Made by a program: the position numbers and the translations under genes. Shown in pieces: positions 1-10,785 of a stretch of 64,000 nt of DNA. This DNA comes from Bryum argenteum (Eukaryota; Streptophyta; Bryopsida; Bryales; Bryaceae), in NCBI GenBank assembly GCA_037043015.1, contig CM073322.1, forward strand, positions 12,659,601 to 12,723,600, given 5' to 3'. Under the pieces are notes generated by a model. It did no database searches, was not told where the DNA came from, and saw nothing but the letters and a program-made list of their open reading frames with translations. Position 1 is the stretch's first letter; each line of letters begins with the position of its first letter.

Positions 1-1131
1 ATACCCACTCTCGCGAACGCGCGCGCTGCCAGCTGATTGCCATCCACTTTACCCCCCATCGCTACCCCTTCTTCCTCTGCAACAATCAATTCCCCTCACA
101 AACCTCACGGATTCAAGACAGCACTCTCAAATTTGGCATTGACTGGTTCTAATTCGATTCCTGGTGATCCCGAACCGAACGACTGTTACATGATTGAACT
201 CCGAGGAGCGTCTGCTGACAAGCAGACTCGAACGAAGCGAGCTCATGCATTCCTGTCAGAACGAAGCGAAATGCGACTAGATGAGAAAAGTACCAGTTTT
301 CATCCGAACATCTCTCTGTGAGTAACTTACGAGTTCATTGAATTGGGTCAATATGTAAGAAGATGCTGTGCATAAACCCCAGGCCCCAGGTGGCATGGTC
401 CCATCGCACCCACTAAGCGAGTTTTGAGGAAATGCTAATATAAAGGGTTAAGTCCTGGAGTATTAGTTTTTAGGGTTATAATTTGGATAATCTGGGGTCT
501 CTGAACTCATTCTTGAAGTTTAAACATGAAAAGAATTGTTTACTCTGCCTTAGGTACGCTCTGTGATGTCAGTTTTTTATCTTGGCCGAGCACAGGGCAG
601 CTCTCGGAGTATTATATTCCAGCTCTTCAGCTGAACAAGGACTGGCCACTACTCGTTCTTTTCTTGAGGAGCTTTCTCCAACACATCCAGATTGTCCACA
701 ATTTCGACTCAATCGCATGTACGCGAGCACCCACTCCAGCATAGAAATGTGACAGCAATTTCATCACGCAGATTTTACAAATTGACCTGTATACAAAAAG
801 TGCTCTTTCAATGGCATGCTCCAATGTCGCGTTTGCAACTTTCTGCAAATTTTAGAGTGGATAGGTCCTTCGTAGGTAGATCTGATGAGCTCCAATTACA
901 CACTTGTTTGCTTCTCACTTCGACAGGGAACTGATTCCCCAGTAACTTGCACAAAAAAGTACGAACTATGTCCGTATCTTGGCTACATAGGTCTGTGCCG
1001 AAGTAGTCGAATATCTGTTGAGGCCTGGTCATGAGTCTCTCTGTGATTGAAGAATTGGTCATATTGTACACAACTGATTGAACTTGTGACAGAGGCCAGG
1101 CAGTGCGACTAGAGAGGAAAGGGTGTTGAAT
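1..1131. other. Gene-free flank downstream of the PPR gene
   Basis: I see no supported gene here. The first 350 bases hold a 94-codon frame that starts at a TTG, follows an in-frame TGA at position 34, and shows no family similarity I recognise. The remainder holds only short overlapping frames. This stretch probably contains the 3' untranslated region of the minus-strand PPR gene plus spacer DNA. Confidence 0.5.
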
Positions 1132-2708
1132 TCAAGCCACCACTTTCCTGTTTTCAGCGTTAGCAATGTTTAGATCAAACCCTCGAGCAAGCAGTCTCGA
1201 GAGGACGAGCTTCTGCATTTGTTCATCGGGAAGGGATTCGATAATGAGTCGACATGCGCGGTCATCGAGCGTGATTCCATCTTCTTCGATAGCCACCCAG
1301 ACATTATCGGCTAATGCGAGCGCTCCAGCGCGTGCATAGGCAGCGAACATGTTTGCATAGGCTACACCAGGCACCGGGACTCCCTTGCGCTTCAACTCCC
1401 GAAAGCAATGCTTCGCCTCCTCCAGCAACCCCGCGTTTCCGAAATGAGCAATGAGCGAAGTCAGTGTAACTGGCCCCGTCCTGATCCCGGCATGTTCCAA
1501 ATCCACCAAGAGCTCCGCAGCTCGCTGCAACATGTTCGCACTGGCATACCCGGAGATCAAGCTTGCGACCGCTCGGTCATCAGGTTTGAGCCCTGCGGCT
1601 CTGAGGCTCTGGAACACGAGCTCCGCATTGGAGTAGTCTTTCGCATTGCTGTACGCTTCCGTGAGCGCTGTGAACGCTTTCAAGTCCCCCCGAAAGCCCT
1701 TCAAATGCATGCGGTCGAAGACTCTCTGGGCGTCAGTGGCGTGTCCCAGTCTTCCGTAGGCAGTCAGTAGCGCGAGGTAGACGTCCCGGCCGACTCCTGG
1801 CACCTCGGCTGACTCCATGCTGGTCACAACAGCCTCTGCTTCTTCCACCATTCCTGCGCTACCGTAAGCGACCACAAGTGTTTTGTAAAACACGGCGTCG
1901 AGCTCAAAACCTGCAAGTGAAATATCTTGCAACACTTGCTGTACCTTTTCTATCCTTTTCGCGCGTCCGTATGCCGCTACCAGCACCGTGTAGGTCCCTA
2001 AATCTGGAACTATACCTCGTTCTTCCATGATGCGAACCATCCGCTCCGCTTCCTCCAAGTTGCCTTCCTTCCCATACCTGTCGATCACTTTGGTATAGTC
2101 TCGCACCCCTGCTTCGAACCAGCTTTGCCCCAATCCCCATTCAGAAACCTGCGAAGCTCAACTCACTCACTTGAGAAGGCACTCGAAGCTCAAAGATGGA
2201 AGTGGAATTCTACCGCATTTCAAAGTGCTAACTTGTGCAACTCAAAGTGCTGCAAAATACGATTCGAAGCTCTTAATCCATTATCGTACAATAAGCCTTA
2301 AACCCTAAAACCCTAGAAACAGGTCTGCTGTACCTTAAAGTAGAGCGTGCGTTCCAATTTGTTGTCAAATTCCTTAAGCACGGTGAGCCAGTCCTTTCGC
2401 GTTGGCTGCATGCTCATTACCCAATTCCGCAAAGCTGCAGCGATTTCAGGACTGTTCGATGAGCGCAGGGTTTTCACGATGTGCATTGCTCTCCTCGTGA
2501 CGCTACCCTTCACCAACGGCTCCGCTTCCCAGAACCTGCTCTTGCTCGCATTCGTCACAACGAGTTCCCTTCTGCCTCTAGGCAGATTATGGTGAGACAG
2601 GCGACATCTTTGACCCGCATTCCAATCTCGGCTGAAAATGCCATCATTCCTGCTGTGCAGATTTGGGCAAGTCGCTGCGGTTCCCCAGAGACAAACACCG
2701 AGCTCCAT
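1132..2708 (-). CDS. P-class pentatricopeptide repeat (PPR) protein, two exons
   Basis: Spliced model: exon 1 is 2708..2334, exon 2 is 2148..1132, giving 463 residues. The 185-bp intron has GT (2333-2332) and AG (2150-2149) ends and is phase 0. Exon 2 carries about eight or nine 35-residue repeats of P type, with recurring motifs such as VLVAAYGRA, LLTAYGRLG and LISGYASAN. No E or DYW extension follows; the protein ends NRKVVA. The segment before the repeats (RNWVMSMQPTRKDWL) is typical of plant P-class PPR leaders. I chose the ATG at 2708 because the longer frame starts only at a TTG. PPR proteins bind organellar RNA, one base per repeat, and act in processing, stability or translation. Chloroplast or mitochondrial location is inferred from the family; the N-terminus (about 60 residues before the conserved part) could be a transit peptide, but its second residue is acidic, so this is uncertain. 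Confidence 0.85.
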
Positions 2709-3112
2709 CTCCACACAATTCTGCGCTATTTGCAAATTAGCTTCGCGTTGAGCATTTTGTACTTCCCAACTTGCAATTGACCTTAAACCCTCAATCTCAA
2801 AGAACTCCTGCAGACGATCTTCTCAACATTGCGAAATAGTGCCTCATTCTTCTCGGGCTGCCCATTTTGAGAAGGTAGCGCACGCTCCTCGGCAATACTT
2901 AAGAGGCTTGCAAATGATGAACGTGAACACCCGCAGGAAAACTTCTCATTCATTCTCCGGACCGATTACGGGACGTAATCACCCGATTCCAATACGGGGT
3001 TTTCCGGGGATTGAAACTTCATCGCATATTTATCCATGTTTTTACTTTCATCTCCGTTTCCGTGTTCATCCAGCAGGTATTTACGTTGTGCATTCATCGA
3101 TGACGAGGGGTG

Positions 3113-3180
3113 ATGCGGGAAATAATCCCTATCTTCTTTCAGGCTCCGCCTCCTCTTCGGAGGAGGATTATTTCCCGCAT
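3113..3180. repeat. Short inverted repeat with a UUCG-type inner hairpin
   Basis: The 16-base arm at 3113-3128 (ATGCGGGAAATAATCC) is the exact reverse complement of 3165-3180. The 36-base loop contains a second small hairpin, CTCCTC-TTCG-GAGGAG, at about 3150-3165, which overlaps the start of the right arm. It could be a miniature transposon remnant. No target duplication is evident. Confidence 0.6.
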
Positions 3181-5528
3181 TGCCATCGTCGCAGGCAATT
3201 GCCCTATAAAGAAGGAGAGAAACTCCAACCTATTAAAAAGGCTGGTGTGAATAGAATGTTCGTTCGATCTATCCTTGTTCTATCCTTGGATGTATGCCCA
3301 GAGGTCATCACACCAATTGCCGGAGGATTTGTTAAGGGGCTTTCTACATCACTTCTGCAAAGAGATGATGTGAGTCACCCATGACGGGACACTAATTATA
3401 TTGACTAAAATAGTCAATAAATCATTTGGGTAGTTATTTCATTTTGATTTTTCTAGTTTTGTTAGTCATATTGAATGGTTGGTTTCTTGTGAATGGAATT
3501 TGGAAGCAAATTTTCTGCTTACAATGATATGCAAAGCATATTTTATTTTCTCTAATTGATGTCTATTAGATGGTGTTTCTTCTAAGTTGATGTAGACATG
3601 ATCGTTCCTAGGAAGTTCATGTTTAGACATGGATGTTTTTTTTCTAATTGATGATTAGGACCTTTTTGGTGATTGATACTAAGTCCATGTCCATCTCTAT
3701 TAGCTAGTCAAAAAAAATTTGTACAAAAGGCTACTATTTACTTTGCATAAATATGTAGGACATGAATATGAATAAATTTGCTATGATTTAATTGATTATT
3801 TGCCCACGTTTGTTCAAGCTTCAAGGCTCATCTTTCAATGGAATCCCTTTCCGAGTTAACAGGGAATAAAAATGACCATTACATCAAGTACAACTTAACA
3901 AAGCTTAGGCAAAGTGTAAATACTGAATAGTCCAAAACTAAGCATGTGATATAGAATCTTCATGTGATTTGTGATTATCACGGTGGTTCATCGTCCGCCA
4001 TTAAAACATTACTTCGCCGAGTGGGTCCGGTATGCACAATGGCATGACGACCAGTTGACACCAATTGTCTCGCACAGTGAGGGGAAATGGGGCTAAGGCT
4101 TCCAACTGTAGAGATGGTGCGAACTTGCAATTGTAACTTGGAGTGAGGAAGTCGGGGTGGGGGACAAGGTGCCATAACAACTAGCCTTTCTTCCTCGAGC
4201 AAAATCTCCTTATGTCCAAATCGAAAGGAAGGTAAATTCTACAGTTGCATGTAACTGCAGCCGTTCATTATTTCTTCGTCTCTTGAACCTCTTGCCCTGC
4301 TCTCATTTTGGCTTGCACAGTTGTCTTCCATGCTCAAAAATAAATACTACTCCTAGGTGGACAACGCTTGAGCCAAAGTCATGTTTGTACAACTTGCCCC
4401 ATATGGCCCAAAGCATCACATCATCAAAAGCCTCCTTATTTTAATATATAACACTTTATATGAGGGTTTTAGATATTATTGATTTTCTTATAGCAAGTTT
4501 GTTCTATAGTACATTTTGGTAATCTCAAATAAATTATACTTCTAGAATTTTTGTTATTTATTTTGATGCTCTTTCTTAAATATAATTCTAGGAATCTAAT
4601 TGACTAATTAAGTTTAAGCGCAACTTTCCAAGGGTTTGGCAAAACAATTCACTCTCAACTCTTGTAACTAGAACTCTAACAAGATGTGCATGCCATTTTT
4701 TTTGTGGTGCGGCCAGTTCACAATGTGAATTCTTTTGGTAAATTTAGGCATTTCTTCTGGATTGGCTAAAACAAAGGTTAAATTTGGTGGAACAAATTAA
4801 TCTTATTCTCCAAAGAATTCCTATTCTTCTTGCAAAATTTGAGGGCTTGCTAAAGAGGGGCCTCGACTTGCCACTACAACTGCAACTTTCCAAGCTCGAC
4901 TACATTTCCGGTCATTTACTTAATTGCCACCCTATCCAAATCACTCTCCCAATCTTTTGAAAGATAAAACTTTTTATTTTATATAGTAACTATTTATCAG
5001 ATTTTTTTCCATACGATTTTATGATTTGAGAAGAAATAAGAAAGTAATTTTCTTGAAAAATGGGATTTTTTCGTGTGATGATATAAGCCTTATCTAAAAA
5101 AGTTGTTATGGTGTGGTAGAGTTGGGCACATGACGGAATACAAAGGAGATTAAACTTTCAAGAAGGACAACTATGAAGGGTTTATTGTAAAGGGGGAGCC
5201 ATATTTAATAACTCCATATTTAGTTTTAGCAACAAGTCCCATTACTAGTCCATAAGGAATGCATCAAATAAGGAATATAGAATTATTCATGAGTGGTGTG
5301 AATTTTTTATATGTTACGATTTAAGCTAACTTTTAAAGGGCAAAAGGTTTACATAAGTAGGTTACGAGAATCGCAACCAAACAATCAACTTAGAACTTCT
5401 TAGCAATGAAGTGAAAATTTTCACTCATTCAATTTTTCAAGTAAACTAGTATGTCCTTAGGGCACTACCACATTTACTTAAATATTTTTACCATGTCCAT
5501 CTTGTTTTTTTCTGCTAGATCAAAATTT

Positions 5529-6040
5529 AGATCATTTCTGGAGATCCTAGTGATTTAGGGCCATAAATTCTTCAAAAGTCAATATCTTGGAACCTGTCAC
5601 CTCATATTGCAATCCGATTGTTTTCCACAAGTCTACAAAAACACCCGCTTCATTGACACTTCATGCGGTCCGATTCAACCGGTGGCCCCGGAGATCATAA
5701 TGTCACAAAGCAAACTACTTGCCTCAAATAATATACTAGTATGGCCTGTACCGTTTTCATGGACATTTTATTTTTAGTATTCATTGTGAAGCTCCAAACG
5801 ACGTGATTCTTGCATGGTTGGGTTCTCTTGTTTTTCTCCTATGTGTGTAATTAGGTCATCTTTGTAATTTTTGGTGATTTGGGAACCATAAATACTTCAA
5901 AATTCAATATCTCTAAACATGTCGGCTTGTTTCAAGTATGATTGTTTTCTACAAACCTACAAAAAATCCCGCTTCCTAGGACACTTCAAGCGACTCGATT
6001 CGATTGGCGATCCCACATATCATAATGTCACAAAATAAAA
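5529..6040. repeat. Diverged direct repeat, two copies of about 185 bp
   Basis: Copies at about 5529-5720 and 5858-6040 lie in the same orientation. Shared landmarks in order are a GTGATTT segment, CCATAAAT-CTTCAAAA, GATTGTTTTC-ACAA, AACACTTCA-like and CATAATGTCACAAA. Divergence is high, so the duplication or pair of insertions is old. No coding potential is visible. Confidence 0.6.
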
Positions 6041-6362
6041 CCCTAAAAGTAGTGGCACCCTTAAATAATCGATTCAATCTTCTATGTCCCTCTAGATATT
6101 GAGACAAATAGTGTATGTTTTTATGACGTCATGATGAGGGGCAGTAGCGGTCGGATTGGGGTGGTTGGATTGGGGCGTACTAGGTGTCTTTGGAAGCAAA
6201 TTTTTACGTAAGAGTGTGGATACCACTCACATCGCCATTCTGGATGACAGATTTCAAGATATTGAATTTCAAAGTGTTGGCGCCAGAAATATTAGAAATT
6301 ATTCGTATGAGTGTAGCTTTGCCGCATGGGCGAACTAGTTGTATATAAAATAACCTTTTTAA

Positions 6363-7336
6363 CCCTTAAACACCCACGATGTCGAAAAACGACATTTTGG
6401 ATGTACATCAGAAACTTTGAAGAGCCATATCTTCTTCATCCAAGTTCCGTTTTGGATGAAATCACTTGGATTAGGTTCCAAATCAAGTCTAGTTTGTGTT
6501 GTAAATTTTTCAAGCCCATACAATAAAGTATGAATTAATGGAATGCACTTTAGTGAAGACAACTCTTGTTTTTGGGTTTCCAAGCATGGGGCATGTATTA
6601 CCATTGCAAGCCAATTATGTGAAATTAAAAATAGTTTTTCATGATTTTTTTTTTTCATGGTCATGATCTTAAGGTGATTCTTAAAAACTTTGTAGTGAGA
6701 ATTTTTTTGATCCAAATGATTTTGCTATTGGATTTGCAATGACGTTTTCTCAACAGAAATAGTGAGAAAATGGATGATATTTGAAGAGCTATATCTCCCT
6801 CATCCACCATTGGATTTCAACTTAATTTTTTGGGATGGCCTCCAATTAGAGTCTAGTCTAAGTGGTAGAAACCTTAACAGGATCGAAGATGTTTTGAAGA
6901 TAAGGCATGAAATTGAATGCAAAGGGTCTAGTTATGGACTATTTTTCCTTTGAAAAATGTTCGGTAGTTTTTACCATTGCATGGCTTTTATTTGAGCCAA
7001 GAAATTTTTTTGATGAATTTTTGTTGGGTAAAGGACTTATTAAGATGAAGGTGAACATCTTTCTAGTTGGTGATTTTTTCATTGCAATAGGTATATTGGT
7101 AGCATTTCCACCTCAAAGTGAAAATGATGAAATTTTGCAGTTTGTTTTTGATATTAATATGTTATGGTCTCCCGATCTATAAGGCCTCATGACTCAAATT
7201 TTGATCCACATGATCTTCGATTAGTCTATAACAAGTTTGTACGGTTGAGATCTTAATAGCTTCTCTTGATTTTCATCTATGACGATTTCTATGGAAATGT
7301 GCTTTTCTGCTAAAAATAGGCTCGGGCGTTTAGGGG
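6363..7336. mobile_element. Putative TTAA-flanked (piggyBac-like) non-autonomous element, 974 bp
   Basis: The left end reads TTAA then CCCTTAAACACCC (TTAA at 6359-6362). The right end reads GGGCGTTTAGGGG then TAAA (7337-7340), an imperfect TTAA. The termini match the inverted repeats of the other TTAA elements in the window. The interior (6410-6950) is related to the dispersed repeat carried inside the hAT-like element at 28-35 kb, with shared landmarks such as CTTTGAAGAGCCATA and GAAATCACTTGG. No transposase frame is present. The assignment rests on termini alone. Confidence 0.5.
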
Positions 7337-7721
7337 TAAAGACAAGAGAATCCATCTATCTCCCACTCTAATGATTTTATAGACATTATTATTTGTGATG
7401 AAATAAATCTTGTAGGACATAAAACCCAAGTACTTGCAAACAACTTACCCTAACTCCTTAATACAAAAAAATTACGGTAAAAATAAAAATTTCATAATAG
7501 CAACTATACGCCAAGTGGAGTTCTAACAGAATATCCTTTGTTGACGAAGAGAAGCTTCGTCTCTGCAGTGTGAACGAGTCCAACCCATACCCCCCTCGCC
7601 TCGAAACCCTAAAGGCAGAGGCTATTTGATACAGGAGCCGCCTCATCGTCGAGCACTCACGCCTTCGCTCTCTCCTCCATCGTCGTCGTCGCTGCTTCGT
7701 AGTCGCTCATCTTCAGCCATC
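7337..7721 (+). promoter_or_regulatory. Upstream region and probable 5' UTR of the eEF1B gene
   Basis: The sequence changes from AT-rich spacer to pyrimidine-rich, GC-richer DNA at about 7600, with CTCTCTCC and repeated CGTCGTCG just before the ATG at 7722. That is the usual look of a plant translation-factor 5' leader. No convincing TATA box position can be fixed. The real extent of the promoter is inferred only from gene position. Confidence 0.35.
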
Positions 7722-8870
7722 ATGGGTGTCTCATTCGATAACCTGTCCACCCCCGAGGGCCTGAAGAAGCTCGACCAACACTTGGCCACCCGCAGCTACA
7801 TCTCCGGGTAAGTTCCAACCCCAGCTCGTCACCCTCTTTCCCTCCATCCCATTGTGCCCACTCATTTCGCTGTTGCCGAGAATACCCATATTTCGTTTGA
7901 TTGTAACCCAAGTTTTTTTCTCCGTTCAGGTATCAAGCCTCCAGGGATGACCTCGCCGTGTACGTCGCCCTCGACAGCGTCCCTGCCGAGTATGTGAACG
8001 CCGCCCGGTGGTTCAAGCATATTTCCGCCTTGGCCGGACCCCAGTATGACTCGAAACCTAGACCCTGCATTGAAGCGGTGACTGGGTTAATTGAGGTGCT
8101 GAATTTGCGTGGTTAATCTTTGTTAGGTTCGCTGCACCCGGAAGTGGCGTGCAGATCGAGAGTGGCGCTGCCCCCGCCGCGGCTTCCAAGGCTGCCGAGC
8201 CTGAGGCTGCTGAGGCCAAGGCTGTCACCCCTCCTGCTGCTGACGATGTACGTGAATTCAACCCTTGCGATGGACATTGCTTACATTACGGAATACGATT
8301 GGAGCATGTTTGCTTAGATGGTGTGATGTGCGTTGTGCAGGATGATGATGATGACCTCGACCTGTTCGGTGACGAGACCGAGGAGGAGAAGGCCGCCGCT
8401 GAGAAGCGTGAGGCGGAGAAGAAGAAGTCCGACAAGCCTAAGGTGATCGGAAAGTCTTCCATCGTCATGGACGTCAAGCCATGGGATGACGAGACCGACA
8501 TGGTGAAGCTGGAGGAGTGCGTCCGCGCTGTCCAGATGGAGGGTCTTCACTGGGGTGCTTCCAAGTTGGTCACCGTTGTTGCTGGTATCAAGAAGCTGTC
8601 GATCATGATGACCATTGTTGACGATTTGGTCAGTATCGATAACCTCATCGAGGACTACCTGACCTCCGAGCCCAATAACGAGTATATCCAGTCCTGCGAC
8701 ATTGTTGCCTTTAACAAGATCTGTGAGTCACCTATCCCGCCATGAATTAATCTTCGTTACTTTCAAATGTGTACTTACCACGAATTGGTGCAGTGTTCGA
8801 TCGATTCAAATGCAGGCTTGGACTTCTATGTTCTTAATGTCTGACATGTTGTCTTTGGGCTTGTGCAGAG
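7722..8870 (+). CDS. Translation elongation factor 1B beta (EF1-beta/delta type), guanine nucleotide exchange subunit
   Basis: Exons: 7722..7807, 7930..8043, 8127..8247, 8341..8722 and 8869..8870, giving 234 residues. All introns are GT-AG. The N-terminal GST-C-like region (MGVSFDNLSTPEGL) is followed by an Ala/Glu-rich linker, an acidic stretch (DDDDDDLDLFGDE) and the C-terminal exchange domain (from about VIGKSSIVMDVKPWDDE to DIVAFNKI). Plant EF1-beta proteins end in FNKI. Here the codon after FNKI is split: T at 8722, intron 8723-8868, then AG at 8869-8870, giving TAG. The neighbouring chimeric copy has the same arrangement, which supports the model. The protein recharges eEF1A with GTP in the cytosol. 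Without this last intron the frame would add six residues (CESPIPP less the stop context), so the alternative cannot be formally excluded. Confidence 0.9.
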
Positions 8871-9964
8871 AGCGATCAAGGATGTGGAATTGCGAATGGG
8901 CTTCTACGATCTTAGTATGAGTTTCAGTAGAAGCCTTATATAAAAGCTCAGACGGACTTGATCTATCTGTGTGACATTTTTGAATCTTATAAAGTGCAGT
9001 TTGTTTATAGGTATTTTCCATCAACTGTTGTGTCAAGTTTCGTGTTTTGTTGATTGCTTATCCGGATTCATTGACTCTCGTTTTTACAAATCTGAGCTGG
9101 TTGAATGATCGCCCGTGAATGCATATCTGGTATTACAATGCTGTAACTGTGCCGAGACAAAATGTTCTATGGATGGAAGTTGGTTTGATAGATATGGAAA
9201 TGTTTTCGTGGAGCTTCTCGCTAGCGAAGACTTGTCGTCTAAGATGATACTTGACACAGATCTGTATTTTATCAGTTGATTAAAATCCTCTGCATCCTAA
9301 GACCACACCCTGAAATCGAGGTGTTGTAACCTGAACATACTGTTCAAGTAAGCCAGTCTGCAAGCCACGAAGTCAACTACAATACCCTAACATTTCCTGC
9401 CAAGTACGATACGGAATGGAAAAGCATTATAAATTGAGATATTGTGAGATATGGAGAGTAGCCAATGTGAGATAGTGATAGTGGCAGATAGTGAAGGTAG
9501 CCTCCTTCGCAGTCCACAGTTCTCCTGTTGAGCTTTTCGCGATAGAGATTTCTTGACAGAGATTGAATCAAAATGGTGCGAAATATAAATTCTCGATTCC
9601 CCCTTAGTTCACATTGTTTGCGGACTTTGTCGTTGTCCATAGGAAGCAGAATGCTGGCACTTCTGAATCTTCTTGAGGGAAGAAAAAACCGCTTTAAAAG
9701 TGTGGTAATTGGGTTTATCAGTCATGCAATTATGATGGAATCTGCAACCACCTCATTCCTTTTAATCTCGTAACATTCTTCTCTAGCTTCAATGATCGAT
9801 TGTGGTCGTCGAGAAAATAAAACATGAGATGTTTGATTGTGTCATCACTAAAACAAAATACAAGATTATCAATGTTGACTATTCAATTGTGTCAGGTTTA
9901 GATTCTTATTTCTTGTTTTTGTCGCCCTACAAAACAAACAACTCTTCTTGTGAAACGGAAGATG
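8871..9964. other. 3' flank of eEF1B gene, no further gene
   Basis: The first 350 bases continue the last exon as the probable 3' UTR. Segments of it (TATAAAGTGCAGT, GGAGCTTCTCGCT) recur in the 3' flank of the chimeric copy at about 10890 and 11093, so the duplication included this flank. From 9250 to 9964 I see no gene. Confidence 0.5.
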
Positions 9965-10154
9965 TGTTATTACAGAATGTGATATTGAAAGAGGGACTCT
10001 GGCATACCGTACAGCAATACCGTAATCGTATCCTACATGCTCTTCGTTGAGCAGGCAGTAAAGTCCCGATTCTTCTGGCAATCACCTGGAACCGACAAGG
10101 GCAATATTCACATCGGTTTTTGCACCGACATAATCCAGGGTTTGATCGATCGCA
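9965..10154 (+). promoter_or_regulatory. Duplicated DJ-1D 5' region driving the chimeric gene
   Basis: This block aligns with 19270-19494 upstream of the DJ-1D gene. Shared landmarks are GTGATATTGAA-GAGGGAC, CTGGCAT-CCGTA, CGTATCCTA, CAGTAAAG and CAGGGTTTGAT-GATCGCA immediately before the ATG. It therefore appears to be a copied DJ-1D promoter end and 5' leader. Whether it is still active is inference. Confidence 0.65.
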
Positions 10155-10785
10155 ATGGCCGAATCCAAGGCGGAGCCCAGCCACTATGACGAAGATTACA
10201 AGGTGGATGGGGCACCCTTCAATCAATCCTTCGAGAATTTGCTGCCGAACTGGAATCATTTCACTTTTTCTTAACGTTGGCCAGATGGAGCGATTTACAA
10301 GTTCGTTGTGTCGTCTTGTGTAGGATGAGAAATTAAAGGATGATCTCGGCGACGAGGAGGAGAAGAAGTCATCCGACAAGCCTAGGGTGGTTGGAAAATC
10401 CTCCATCGTCCTGGACGTCAAGCCATGGGATGACGAGACAGACATGGTGAAGCTGGAAGAGTGCGTCCGCGCCGTCCAGATGGAGGGTCTTCATTGGGGT
10501 GCCTCGGAGGTCGTCACCGTTGTTGCTGGAATCAAGAAACTGAGGATTATGATAACCATCGTTGACGACTTGGTCAGTATCGATGATCTCATCGAGGACC
10601 ACTTGACCTCTGAGCCCAACAATGAGTACATTCAGTCCTGCGACATCGTCGTCTTCAACAAAATCTGTGAGTTACCGATCCCTGGACCTTCACTCAATCT
10701 CTGCCATTATTGCCTTTTTGCTCCCGGATTGAAAGGGGCCTAGCTAGAGTCCTATCCTGATATTCGGTTTTGTGACTTTGCAGAG
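10155..10785 (+). CDS. Chimeric DJ-1D-exon-1 / eEF1B C-terminal-domain gene
   Basis: Exons: 10155..10202, 10324..10666 and 10784..10785, giving 130 residues. Exon 1 (MAESKAEPSHYDEDYK) is a diverged copy of DJ-1D exon 1 ([19 protein letters not shown]), including the ATG context and the donor site after the last codon. Exon 2 starts DEKLKDDLGDEEEKK and continues through the eEF1B exchange domain to DIVVFNKI. The frame is open throughout, the splice phases match (phase 0), and the split T|AG stop of the parent gene is kept. The GST-like N-terminus of eEF1B is absent. If expressed it would be a short exchange-domain protein under DJ-1D control. Changes from the parent are mostly conservative, with a few notable ones (SKL to SEV, AFNKI to VFNKI). 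It could also be a recently silenced pseudogene; no disabling change is visible. Confidence 0.7.

Larger units (their letters stand above)
2709..6358. other. AT-rich intergenic DNA between PPR and eEF1B genes
   Basis: No gene is supported. An apparent 181-codon frame at 2839-3384 contains a hairpin and no recognisable domain. From 3400 onward the DNA is strongly AT-rich with homopolymer runs and only short frames. It holds a hairpin at 3113-3180 and a diverged direct repeat (5529-5720 and 5858-6040), listed separately. Confidence 0.5.

Noticed and set aside
1408-1770. 120-codon plus-strand frame
   Set aside because: Antisense shadow of the PPR gene.
2839-3384. 181-codon plus-strand frame
   Set aside because: Contains a palindrome, has no recognisable domain and no splice or family support.
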